From positions 104,692,001 through 104,756,000 of the forward strand of contig CM032230.1 in NCBI GenBank assembly GCA_019009955.1: DNA of 64,000 nt. The letters are read 5' to 3'. Positions 49,690-61,278 of this stretch are shown here, piece after piece. Every line of letters begins with the position of its first letter. The stretch's first letter is position 1. The DNA comes from Riptortus pedestris (Eukaryota; Arthropoda; Insecta; Hemiptera; Alydidae). The notes under the pieces were generated by a model. That model did no database searches and was not told the origin of the DNA. It saw nothing but the letters and a program-made list of their open reading frames with translations. The translations under genes and the position numbers were made by a program.

Positions 49690-51230
49690 TTATTTACCAA
49701 TCGTCCAATTGGTCGAGTGTGGCTCTAACGCTCTGCGCGTCCAATCAAAACAAACTCTCCATCAATATTTCCAATGAAACTAACTTGCACCAGATCCCTA
49801 ACTCTATCAATCCACCTCTCGTTGCATTTTCTCCCTTCAAGACATGCAATTTTGGTGGAGTGTTACTCTAACTTTCGGCTTGTCCAATTAAAAACAATCT
49901 CTCCATCAATATTTCCACTGAAACTAACTTGCACCAGATCCCTAACTCTATCAATCCACCTCTCGTTGCATTTGCTCCGTTCAAGAAATACAATTGGTGG
50001 AGTGTTCCGCTAACTTTCGGTTTGTCCAATCAAAACAAACTCTCCATCAATATTTCCAATGAAACTAACTTGCACCAGATCCCTAACTCTACCAATCCAC
50101 CGCTCGTTGTATTTGCTCCCTTCAAGAAATGCAATTGTTAGAGTGTTCCGCTAACTTTCGGTTTGTCCAATCATAACAAACTCTCCATCAATATTCCAAT
50201 GAAACTAACTTGCACCAGATCCCTAACTCTATCAATCCACTTCTAGTTGCATTTGCTCCTTTCAAGACATGCAATTGGTGGAGTGTTCCTCTAACTATCG
50301 GCTTTTCCAATCATAACAAACCCTCCATCAATATTTCCAATGAAACTAACTTGCACTAGATCCCTAACTCTATCAATCCACTTCTAGTTGCATTTGCTCC
50401 CTTCAAGACATGCAATTGGTGGAGTGTTCCTCTAACTATCGGCTTGTCCAATCATAACAAACTCTCCATCAATATTTCCAATGAACCTAACTTGCACCAG
50501 ATCCCTAACTCTATCAATCCACTTCTAGTTGCATTTGCTCCCTTCAAGACATGCAATTGGTGGACTATTTATCTAACTTTCGGCTTGTCCAATCAAAACA
50601 AACTCTCCATCAATATTCCAATGAAACTAACTTGCACCAGATCCCTAACTCTATCAATACACCTCTCGTTGCATTTTCTCCCTTCAAGACATGCAATTTT
50701 GGTGGAGTGTTACTCTAACTTTCGGCTTGTCCAATCATAACAAACCCTCCATCAATATTTCCAATGAAACTAACTTGCACTAGATCCCTAACTCTATCAA
50801 TCCACTTCTAGTTGCATTTGCTCCCTTCAAGACATGCAATTGGTGGAGTGTTCCTCTAACTATCGGCTTTTCCAATCATAACAAACTCTCCATCAATATT
50901 TCCAATGAAACTAACATGCTCCAGATCCCTAACTCTATGAATCCACTTCTAGTTGTATTTGCTCCCTTCAAGACATGCAATTGGTGGAGTTCTTCTCTAA
51001 CTCGCTGCTTGTCCAATCAAAACAAACTCTCCATCAATATTTCAAATGAAAGTAACATGTACCAGATCTCTAACTCTATCAATCCACCTCACGTTGCAAT
51101 GGCTCCCTTCACGACATGCAATTGGTGGACTACTCATCTAACTTTCGGCTTGCCCAATCAAAACAATCTCTGTATCTATATTTCGAATGAAACTAACTTG
51201 CACTAGATCCCTAACTCTAATAATCCTCGT
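49690..51230 (+). repeat. 141-bp satellite array, about 11 monomers
   Basis: The landmark ccaatcaaaacaaactctcc recurs at 49741, 49883, 50025, 50167, 50307, 50448, 50589, 50731, 50871, 51012 and 51153, a period of 140-142 bases. Units at 49741 and 50589 are near-identical, as are 50307 and 50731, indicating higher-order duplication. One- or two-base length changes break any reading frame. Confidence 0.9.
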
Positions 51231-51239
51231 CTGCATTCA

Positions 51240-53000
51240 CATTTTAACTATTACCTATAAATGCCATAAAATTGTTGTTTTAATAATGTTTCTTTAACAA
51301 TTTTGTTTTTACTTTCCCTGGTTTCAGTAATCCCCCACTCCTACTCATATGAAGAAATTATGCTCTTTTACAAATCATTTTAAACTCATATTTTGAGTCT
51401 TCTCTAGAAAGGGTTCTTATAAGTGTCAAAAATAATATAATATGAAATGTTGACAGTTATAAGCCATTCCATCAAGTGGAAATGTTTGGTGCGTCTGGTG
51501 TGGTGGATTTTTTATTTTCTTTCATAATAGCTCTTTCGAAAGATAAGGGTTTCAAAATTCTGGTCGTCGAAATGTATAATAATTTCTCTTCTCCTCTTTA
51601 TTTACACGAAATTTGTTTTTGTAACATAGGATGTATATGGAAATCCACGTATTTGTCATGTTTCTAACGGTGTCTACTTCTATCTATATGGCTGTTCTTA
51701 GATATGATTTCTGTCTACATTGTCCAGTTTCAGACCTATTCTCTAAAATTCAAGTCATGTTTACGTGGGGTTCTTGCTCCAGGAGACACAAAGAAAAATG
51801 TTTTAAAAATACTTTGTTACTCATTAATAAAGATTTCGTAGATTCTATTGTAATATGATATAACAACCATCAATTCGAGTTATTTAATTTATCCGTGCAA
51901 AACTAACGGTCAGGTCCGGTGAAAGGCAGAAATTATACCAATATGGAGAGTCTTTCTAGTGTTTAGCTTCCGGGAAAAATAGAGAGGAGAAAGCGAAATA
52001 ACTTAATTTTTTTGTTAGCTGAATTATCTATGGAAATCTACTTAGTTTCTGAAGTAACTCCGAGACGGGCGTCCATCGATCCTACCCAGGAGATGACGAA
52101 AATGAGGTCCGTTCAAAATTATATATATTCTGTTCTCTAATAATTATTTCTGGGGTAAAAGAAAGATTATTAGCCATAAGAAAGATTATTTGCCATAATA
52201 TTATTATTAGATATTATCGCAACCAGTTGTCATTGTGTTATATGCTAATTTAAAGGAAGTAAGGGAATTCTCTCTTGTAACACTTACATCAATATTTTAC
52301 TTTATAATGCAAGATATTAGTGAAAAAGTGTTGCATTTTTCAGATTACACGTGAAGCTGAAACTTTGTATTTTTAGTATATAATGGGGTCGGTTTTGATA
52401 GTATGCTATAAAACTTAAATTACGTACTTAATTAAAATTGTTGGCTTTCTTTATGTTTTTATACTTGAACGTCCTATCTACAAGCTTATATAACCTAGAA
52501 TTTCTATTATCATTTATTTAACCCTGGCTTTTTTGTGCCTTCAGCTAGATTAATCATTTTTCATGACAATATTAAAACCTGAGTCCCTCTGGGCATCACT
52601 CTTTCTGATCTGGTTCAATTTATTCAATGTTAAGATACTGGATATAGGTATACCTGACTTTCTGATAAGTGAGATGAGATAAATATTGAAAAAGTGAAAG
52701 AGATTTACTTATTCGGTTTTTATAATTGTGAATCCCCGCTTTCATAAGAAAAGAGTTAATAAGAGGAAGTTATAAAAACCATGAAATCATTTGTTGGATC
52801 TGACTGAAAAAAATTAACCCTTTAATGGATTTGTAACTTATAATTTCTGAATTGTGTGCCATGGGTTTAAATTAAAAACATTTTTTTTTTTGTGATTTCT
52901 AAAACAGTTGGATTAATGGTCTTGTGGTTTTTACAAACATTTGAGGTATGTGCTGGTAAAAATATAAAATGATTCAGAATATAGGAGGAACAGAAAGAAT
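51240..53000. other. No gene recognised
   Basis: Short open stretches at 51476-51858 have no signal peptide or recognised motif. Apart from the small family M fragment at 52070-52128, nothing was identified. Confidence 0.45.
52070..52128 (-). repeat. Family M fragment
   Basis: Contains cgtccatcgatcctacccag, then gagatgacgaaaatgagg and tccgttcaaaattatatata, the segment next to the internal microsatellite. Confidence 0.55.
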
Positions 53001-53045
53001 TTTTATTTATTGGTTCTACATTTTATTCAGCTGAAACTGTCATAT

Positions 53046-53995
53046 TCAACCATGCCTATGGGGTTTGTACAAATTGCTCCTCATCGCTGGAACACCTCTG
53101 CAAAAAAAACCAATCCCTTTAATGAATGGTATTTAACTTTTTTTTTTTTTTAAATAAACATTACTAATTAAACTAACCGAATATCGTTGTATTTTCTCAA
53201 GCAAGCCATGCCCCAGGGTTGTTTCTTGCAAACTCGTCCAATTTGGCAACAAAATCTTTTGTCGCTGATGCAGCAATGCGTTCCTACTTCACATGAAGTT
53301 AGTCCACATTTTTCTCCCAAAATATCAGAATCTAAACAATCATTAGATTTTGTGAAATATTATCATTATCATGAAAACTCATTACAATATGAATATCACT
53401 AATTTGAATACATTTAGATGAAATGTTATGCGATGTATAATGCAGAACAATTATTACATAATACAGTAGAAAGAATACATTCTAAATGGCCTCAAATACA
53501 TTTTTGAGCTGATTTGACGTAGACATTAAAAATAAATTAAAATGTGAACAAAAAAAAAACAGGAGGATTACAAAAAGAAGTGAATGTTTCTTTTTATTCA
53601 GACTAAACCTTCAAATACTAAATCTGGATGTGAAAGTTTAATTATTTGAAATTCTGTGGAGAGAGAAATAAGGTACGGAAGCTTCAATTAAAAATTGAAA
53701 AAAAAGTTGAAGTGAACTTTTAATGATTCCGGGTACATAAAAAAAAAAAATATTATATTATAGTCCATGTTTCAGAGAATAACCACTATTCGCTTCCTCC
53801 AAAGTATACTCCTCAAAACGAACCTACCAGATACGTCAGTACTCTTGATTTCTATATTTACTAAATTTTTTTTTCTTAGTATATTACTTAGGAAGTTATA
53901 ATTAGCTACTTACCATGGGACGCATTGTCTTCTTGGCTAAGCACAACTGACGTAACGAAAGTGAGAACAGTCAAAAGAGAAATAATCTTCAACAT
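53046..53995 (-). CDS. Divergent secreted cysteine-rich peptide E (8 Cys), three exons
   Basis: Minus-strand exons 53995-53914, 53331-53178 and 53097-53046 (donors gtaagt and gttagt; acceptors ttgtttag and ttttgcag; phases 1 and 2) give 95 residues. Residues 1-20 form a signal peptide (MLKIISLLTVLTFVTSVVLS). Cysteines are at 36, 41, 47-48, 55-56, 62 and 71: C-x4-C-x5-CC-x6-CC-x5-C-x8-C. The first half matches the other family members (C-x4-C-x5-CC) and the splice phases are identical, but the last two CC pairs are reduced to single cysteines and loop three is longer. The C-terminus is basic and ends YKPHRHG. TATA-like and poly(A) motifs flank it. It is best read as a diverged member of the cluster; function unknown. 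Confidence 0.72.
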
Positions 53996-54052
53996 GATGA
54001 AGAAATTTTAATTTTTTTCAATTTCTCTGCTCTAAGAAAATTATTCTAACTT

Positions 54053-54066
54053 CCATTTATAAAAGA
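54053..54066 (-). promoter_or_regulatory. TATA box of peptide gene E
   Basis: On the minus strand cttttataaatgg lies about 60-70 bases upstream of the ATG at 53995. Confidence 0.45.
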
Positions 54067-54489
54067 TATTTTCTTATCACAGAAAAAGATAAAACAAGTA
54101 ATCTGAATTAAGATTTATCCCAATCTAAGCCATGTGTTTGTGCCGAACAAATAGATATACATTCTTTATAGATAAATAAGATTTCTTTGGAGTTTAGAAA
54201 TTTTAAGCAAAGAAAATATTAAAATTTTCAGTAGTGCAGGCATGAATTGTGGAATGATACAGTTTTCTTATACGCTTTTATTTTTCCCTCATTTCTTGAC
54301 ATATATTTATAAATGTAGAGTTTCACGCCTAGAACCGTTTCTTAGTAGAAAAGACATATCATATTTATGAATGAAACAGGACAATGGAAAAGGCTTTATA
54401 TATGTATTCATTTTTCAAATTAAATCCTAATAGTGGCATAATTTATGCTATACCGAACATGATAATTATTAGGACAACTTTTTCTTGGG

Positions 54490-54695
54490 TTTATATATTT
54501 TCCGATGTATTTGTTTAATTCAATATTTATTTTGCTTATTTAATTATTTATTTTTTGTTTTCTTCACTTACAATGGTGACCTAAATCAATTTAATGTATG
54601 CAATACACTCTACTTTAACGTACATGTTATGGCCAAATAATGTATAGCACATGTAGAAAATAAACTACTTTTGTACACGGGTAATGTGTAAAGTA
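54490..54695 (+). mobile_element. Possible 3' UTR-only copy of the same non-LTR family
   Basis: AT-rich region ending gcacatgtagaaaataaact, resembling the 3' ends at 14400 and 57000. Low confidence, by eye. Confidence 0.28.
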
Positions 54696-54699
54696 AAAC

Positions 54700-54703
<4 letters not shown>

Positions 54704-54760
<57 letters not shown>

Positions 54761-54891
54761 TAATCGAGGTAGCTAACCGAATTAAAAAAAAAAAAACTGC
54801 TCGACAAAGATGGAGGCATTTCCATTGAAAATGTCCAAATCAGTAAAATATCAAACCGCTGCAGCAGGTAGCCCTAACCACCCCTAACTCC

Positions 54892-54958
<67 letters not shown>
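54704..54958. repeat. Two (TA)n tracts flanking a 140-base island
   Basis: (TA)n at 54704-54755 and again at 54896-54958 enclose unique sequence with gctaaccgaatt, an A13 run and cgctgcagcaggtagcccta. Confidence 0.88.
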
Positions 54959-54960
<2 letters not shown>

Positions 54961-55304
54961 CAAAAAAATAAAATTGGGAATGAACAACTCCCAAGTAATA
55001 AGAATGTATTAATAATTCATTTGTGTTACTATTAGTTGAAGAGAACCTCTTAGAAGTTCATTTTCTGATAGTTTATTTATTTATTTTTTTCTTCTACAGT
55101 TAATGCATTTCCCCACTATGCTATCATCTCTGCGTGAGAACGTAGGACATACCTAGAGAGACACATGGGAGTAGAACTCAAAATAAAAGAATTCTGAATA
55201 CCAAAAGTTTTATTACTCAAAGTTTTACGCTCTTTAAAATATACTGTTACGGACATGAACCTATGTGATAAACGGTAATTTATTTATTTCATCTATGGAG
55301 TTGA

Positions 55305-56157
55305 TATATATATATGGTGTTGCTGTTTTTTGGAGTTTTGGACAGTGTTAGTGAAAAATGTTCATTCAAATATTTCGAGAATATTTATTTTCTCTTCTTC
55401 AGAGCTAAAAAGCACAGGTACTACTTTATGTATATATATTGCACATTGTTATTAGAGTGTAATAGATAGTGTTTATGTTAATTTTACTTACCAAGACTAA
55501 AGATACTTACAAATGATTGTACATCAATGTAGTTCCTTTGTTTACATTAGGAGTACTGAGTATGTTTTGTATTACTACAGTATATTTTCTTTTGTTTGTT
55601 GAACTATGTTATAACTATTGACATGTGTTATTATAATTATTGTTATATTATTTTTTATTATACATTTTTGAGGTGCTGGATTGTGAAGGAATTATTATCT
55701 CAGTTAAGAAAAAACGCCTCGTTCCTTCACTATTCTTTATTCGTTGTGACAGAGCGCTTTCAGAGCATACGCTCCATCATCAGTGCCCTGCTCTTCACAA
55801 TGATGTGACAGGAACCAAGGATTCAGTCACAGGGAATGCTATTTTTTCTTATGGAGTAATAAAATTATTATTTATTACTCCATAAAAAATAGCTTTAAAA
55901 AAAATAATATAACCATAATTATAATAACACATGTCAATAGTTATAACATAGTTCAACAAACAAAAGACAATATACTGTAGTAATACAAAATATAAGGCAA
56001 TGACCAAGCTGGATATAACAGGCTTGGGTAGGTTATACTACCCACTACTAATGTAAACAAAGGAACTACAGTGATGTACAATCATTTTTAAGTATCTTTA
56101 GTCTTGGTAAGTAGAATAGAACACAAACACTATCTATTACACTCTAATAACAATGTG

Positions 56158-56195
<38 letters not shown>

Positions 56196-57165
56196 CCACA
56201 ATTCTTTACAATCACTTCAAAATTATACAATTCATGACCATTTGACAGAAAAAATCAGACAGTTACTTACAAGACTTAAACAAAATAATATAAAATTTTG
56301 GGAAAACGATCTCGCTGATTTATCTGCAAAATCAGCGTCAAAAGATACCAAAATTCCAGAATGCTACAACAAAGTAACAAAATCACACTTAAAAACACAA
56401 TTACTTACTGACACAAGTAACACGTGGCAACAGAAATGGAATACGACTATGAAAGGACAACATTTAAAGATATTTATTCCAGACATTAAAGAGTACTTAG
56501 AACAAAAATTAATATCAACAGACTTTTACTTGACACAATTATTAACTGAACACGGAACAACAAATTCTTACTTCAATCGTTTTGGCCTAACAGATCAACC
56601 AAACTGTTACTGCGACTTAACTACTGAACAGACATACAGACACTTGCTCTATGACTGCAGACTACTAACGGACCAAAGAGAAGACTTTAAATCCCAATTA
56701 AAATGCCGACAAGAAAATTGGCCTGTTGGGAAAAACTATTATTTTATAAACATAATAAACCATTAAAACAGTTTGCTGAAGAAATGTATGACTTCTTGAA
56801 TTATTTGAAACTGAAATACAGTTAAATTAATTATTCAGCATTGAATCCAAAATTTGTTTTATTTTTTTTTTTTTCTTTTTCTTTGTTGTAAATAATTTTA
56901 TTGTATAAATATTTTATGTTATTATAGTTTAAAAAAAAAATGTTATGAATCAAGCACACGTTATGTACTAATTATTGTACGGGACGTGTGGCTAATAAAC
57001 TCCCTTCCTGTAGGGTACTTCAGGAAGGAAATAAATAATATATATATATATAAAGTAGTACCTGTACTTTTTAGACTTGAAGAAGAGAAAATAAATATTC
57101 TATAAATATTGGAATGAACTAAGATTTTTTCACCAAAAATGACTAAATCTCAAAAAAACAACACC

Positions 57166-57190
<25 letters not shown>
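55305..57190. repeat. Large inverted repeat, arms about 350 bp, right arm split by a retrotransposon
   Basis: The left arm 55305-55655 (ggtgttgctgttttttggag through gttgaactatgttataacta) reappears reverse-complemented at 55893-56194 and 57040-57175. The break in the right arm is filled by the non-LTR element 56195-57040. The centre (55660-55890) carries a smaller hairpin around attactccataaaaaatagc and a Penelope-tail-like segment. Such paired arms suggest two inverted element copies or a foldback element. Confidence 0.75.
56195..57040 (+). pseudogene. 5'-truncated non-LTR retrotransposon (RNase H remnant and C-terminus)
   Basis: The plus frame from 56195 to 56766 reads a degenerate RNase H end (SHNSLQSLQN, then WENDLADLSAKSA, which condenses the GHxGIxGNExADxLAKxA region) and then TDFYLTQLLTEHGTTNSYFN with a C.C....YRHLLYDC segment, as in I/Jockey/R1-type elements. 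After the stop at 56766 another frame continues as QFAEEMYDFLNYLKLKYS. An AT-rich 3' UTR ends near taataaactcccttcctg. It is inserted at a (TA)n tract inside the right arm of a large inverted repeat. Confidence 0.65.

Positions 57191-57222
<32 letters not shown>
57168..57222 (+). repeat. (TA)n(TG)n microsatellite
   Basis: TA units followed by about 14 TG units, at the outer edge of the large inverted repeat. Confidence 0.88.
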
Positions 57223-57223
<1 letters not shown>

Positions 57224-57598
57224 TGTGTTTGTGTGCGTGCATATAAATATATGAATCTATTGCGGCTTGAATTTCAGGCAATATAATTGTATATCTGGTC
57301 AGCAAGAGTGAACATTGAAAATTATACCTGAAATTAAAATCTTCTAGAATGTACTTCGTTTATTTTGTTATTTAGATTTTTTATTTTTTTTTTTTTTACT
57401 TTTTTGTTGGATACAAATAATACAAGATATTTGATAATAAAGACAATTTGAGCGAGTAAAGTGTAATTGTTTTTGTGAACTTTCATTTTCGAGTGGTAGA
57501 AAATTTAGGTATAATTCTTGTAGAAGCGGTTCTGGAAATATAGGTACACAAATTTAATTAGGTACTTCGTTTATTTTCTTTTTCATTTATAAGAATTT

Positions 57599-58264
57599 TT
57601 AACGCCTGCAGCAATAAAAGCCTGCACCACAGCAAACTAAATCATTTGGACAGCAACTCTTTGTTGAACAGCAGTGGTAGTTGTATAAACAGGAAGTCGT
57701 GTTGCTGCATATGTCAACTAGAATAAAGAAAACGATAAAATTAAAAATAGAGTTAGAACTTTGACATTTTTTTACATTTATTATATGCAAAATAAGATAA
57801 ATTCGGAGTTGCCAATTTTAATGTTATTAGATGTAATCCTTGTTATAAATGAATTTAAGTTATCCTGGTTTAATAAGAAATATGGATTATTTTTAATTCC
57901 AATAAACCGTGACGCTAGATGGAATTCATAGGATTACAAAGATTATCATATTGATCCTTTCTTCAAATTATTTTCGTTGTGTTGGCTTTATAAAAATCAT
58001 GTGAATTGCATTCCTCAGATTTATGACGTTATACCTAAAGATTTACCATAGCATGTTAAACAATTATAACAATTTATTTGTAATTACTAAAACATTAAAA
58101 GAAAATGTAAGTATATCCAGTCGTTCATTAGTACAAACCCAAAATATACTTTTTATATTGTGAGTGTCATATTGACACTCCTACTTACTAGTCTGCCCAA
58201 TTTCAGGTCCCGTAATAAAGATTACTAGTGAAGTTAAACCCAGAAGTGTCAGGATTGAGATCAT
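57599..58264 (-). CDS. Secreted cysteine-rich peptide F, two exons
   Basis: Minus-strand exons 58264-58189 and 57717-57599 (donor gtaagt, acceptor tattctag, phase 1) give 64 residues, the shortest of the family. Residues 1-19 are the signal peptide (MISILTLLGLTSLVIFITG). Cysteines are at 29, 35, 41-42, 47-48, 54-55 and 61-62: C-x5-C-x5-CC-x4-CC-x5-CC-x5-CC, followed only by two arginines and a stop. The loop CCPNDLVCC parallels CCPNKYRCC in D and CCPVSKRCC in G. Exon 2 is 119 nt, as in G, suggesting a two-exon subgroup that lost or never gained the third exon. AATAAA (minus) stands at about 57575. Secreted product of unknown function. Confidence 0.8.
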
Positions 58265-58296
58265 ATTAATGACTCAGTGTTACTCTTGCAAGTGCC

Positions 58297-58304
58297 ATTT
58301 ATAC
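58297..58304 (-). promoter_or_regulatory. TATA box of peptide gene F
   Basis: Minus strand tgtataaatggc lies 33-40 bases upstream of the ATG at 58264, giving a very short leader as in genes A and B. Confidence 0.5.
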
Positions 58305-58404
58305 ATTCCTTGGTAAAGTTAGTAGAAATCTTATCTGCGTAAGTTACGTAAGATTTATAGTAAAAAATAAAATAACTAGGTACATTGATTTAGATTAAAT
58401 ATAT

Positions 58405-58920
58405 GTTTATAAGATTGTGCATTTCTGTTTATTTGAAAACAGTTTCGATTTTATATTGGTTTTATCTAACGGTTAAGTTGCCTATTATCTTCTCTCTATT
58501 TGGCAGAGTACATTTCGCCTCTGCATGCAAATAAATGCATTTTAAGTTTTTAGCATATATCTCTTTTATGAAGGTTTGGTATTGAGATTTCACCTCATCT
58601 ATTGATTTTTTCATAATTATTGTCGAGTGATACCAATTATGAAAAATACCTTATTAATTAACAATTATGAAAAATACCGCATTTATTGATTTTTAAAAGT
58701 TTTTATATGTGATTCGGCATTTGTGTTTATTTAAAAACCCGTTTCAATTTTATATTAAACTGTTACGTTTCCTATTATCTTCTCTCTAAGCGGCTGAGTA
58801 CATTTCGTGTCTGCTTGCTAATAATTGCATTTTTAGTTTTTAGCATATTTCTCTTTTATGGAGATTTGGTATTGTGATGATGCCTCATTTATTAATTTTT
58901 CATAATTGTTGTCGTGTCGC
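58405..58920. repeat. Diverged tandem duplication, about 298-bp period
   Basis: The block 58415-58620 (cctattatcttctctct, gagtacatttcgcctctgc, tttttagcatatatctcttt) recurs at 58715-58920 in the same order with substitutions. The two copies are directly adjacent. Confidence 0.7.
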
Positions 58921-59157
58921 CACCCGACCTGATGAGCAAAGTCCGTTTACGCTTTATACAATGACGATTTACAGTTATCTATTTCTAACATTAATTCGTC
59001 AATATCTGTTCAATAGCCACTTTTTCCTCTACAAGTGAATGCCTGTTTATGTGTCAGAACTTTTTCATGTAGTATGTGATGACGGTGGGGTTTTCATTTG
59101 ATCCAGAAATTAATCCCATCTACCATTTATTCATATTTGTTTCCATGGTCAACTCAA

Positions 59158-59179
59158 TGTGTGTGTGTGTGTCCATATA

Positions 59180-59229
<50 letters not shown>
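59158..59229 (+). repeat. (TG)n...(TA)n microsatellite
   Basis: gtgtgtgtgtgtgt, a short break, then about 24 TA units. Confidence 0.88.
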
Positions 59230-59232
<3 letters not shown>

Positions 59233-59296
59233 TGATATTCAGCACTTTAGGGAGGGGATAAGAGTTTTAAGTATGATTTTTTAATGAGATCAATTC

Positions 59297-59370
59297 CACG
59301 TACAACCCCCGTGAACCAAGGAGGCCCTAGAATGAGTGGACTCCAGTAGACTGAAGTGCTCAATTATGGC
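59297..59370 (+). repeat. Dispersed repeat Q, copy 2
   Basis: cacgtacaacccccgtgaac, caaggaggccctagaatg and ccagtagactga match 16035-16115. Confidence 0.45.
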
Positions 59371-59374
59371 CTGG

Positions 59375-61130
59375 GGCGGTCGGACAGTTGTCAGAACAAG
59401 AGAGGCCATTTTTACCAGTTAACAAGAATTAGGAGACTCAAAGTCATTCGTCTTACTGACTGGTTGTCTTGCTGGTTTATCACTGGACTTCTGACGCTCC
59501 ATTAGCGCAAAGATGACAGCGATGACTGACAGGTAACCGGCGTACTAACTCTTCCCTCAATTTCAGGTGATGATACAATTAATCTGAGTCGTCTCCTATT
59601 TATACTACTTTGATTTCGGAAAGAAAATGTAAGGTCCTTTATAAATATTTGTTTTATTTAATTGTTTAATTCTAGTTAATTTTATTATTTTAGCTTTTTA
59701 AATGGTAAATAATTGCTTTTAAACTCTAAACTTTTGCACATAACTCCTGACTGTATAGCGATCCTCTTAATATCTGAAAATCTGACATGTAAGCGAAAGG
59801 CAGAGCTCTTTTTTGCGTCATTGATTCATTTAAAGAACATTTTTCAGCTTTTTTTGGTTAAATTATTCTAAAAGTTTATTTAAATTAATTAATATTGATT
59901 TTACGTACGCACTTTGACTGTACGTATTTTAAAAGAGGTATGTGTAGCTAAATCCTATTTTTTTATAGTGATTATCAAATGTTTACTCAGGTTGCAATAT
60001 AATTTTTGTTTAAGAATATTTCTTTTTATATATATATTTTTTTTTTCATTCCAAATATCACTTGAAATAATTTTACATAATACGTAATCCCTATTCAGGC
60101 GAGTGGTGTTGTTATTTCACGCAACCACGAGTCCCCCTGTCTTAATATTTTCACCATGATTATATTTTGGCATTATCCTGATGTTGATATAATCTCCTTA
60201 TATGTATATCTGTTTCCTCTCGCAAACTCTTAATTAAAATTTCATTAAAACATGGGTCTTACAGAATTACTAATGACCCAAGAGCGTTGATATGAAATTA
60301 AAAATGGTCATATAATCCTCATTCCATAATAATGAGGGTGTTACTTAACCTCATTTTCCTCCACAACAATATTTATCAAAGGATAATAATAATTAAATAA
60401 ATCGTGTATCAATGAAGTTATTTCATATTAAAATATCAGTCTTGTGTATTTAAATAGTAATAATGAATCCATAAATTAATATTTATCAGAATCATTTTAT
60501 GGTATTCTTTCTTCTGAGGAACTATATGGTATATCTTTTTTTACGCGTTATTTTATTCAAACAGACTTTTTTTAATGTAGTTTTATGAATAATTTTTTCA
60601 CTTTCTTTTTGGGATCTTTTTTTTTTTTTTTTTCATTATGCGTATAATCCAAAAACAAAAATGCCATTCAATTCCTACTTACTAGCGAATTCAAATAATG
60701 TTTTTATACAACAAATGAAATTAGGCGCGGGACGTCGCTCTCTGGACTCTAAAAAGGTAAGCGGATCTTAGCTTAGAATCTTAAATTAAAATTTCCTTGA
60801 ATTTTCATTCTTTAGGATCATAGAATAATTTTCATATTTGGAGTTATAGATAATACATTAAAAGTTTCTTTTGGATTGTGTTTTCAACATTCATTCTCTT
60901 TTTTCCCGGGTACAAGAAGACTCAGACTAATTTCTTGCTGAATTTTCCACTTATACTATACATAAATGCTATACTATTCAGAAATAAATTTGCTAATATC
61001 AATGTTTTTGTAGTTTAAATTTAAAGTTTCGTGTTTGGACTATTTTGAAATGAAAAAATATGTGTAGATTGAAACGACTTTCTTTCGATGGGGTTGTGTA
61101 GGATAGTTGCTTTTTTGCCTGAATGTGTCA
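59375..61130. other. No gene recognised
   Basis: AT-rich sequence with homopolymer runs (for example T17 at about 60620) and no exon-like structure. Confidence 0.5.
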
Positions 61131-61134
61131 TGTT

Positions 61135-61237
61135 TATTAGCAGATTTCGCTTGGGGTTACGAGGCGATATTCGAAACATTTCTTCTAAGGTCCATCGATC
61201 CTACCTAGGAATGACGAAAATGAAGTCCGTTCAAAAT

Positions 61238-61278
<41 letters not shown>

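Noticed and set aside
49572..51206. Several open frames of 70-99 codons in the satellite array
   Set aside because: They follow the 141-bp monomers and are broken by one- or two-base length changes; consistent with non-coding satellite DNA.
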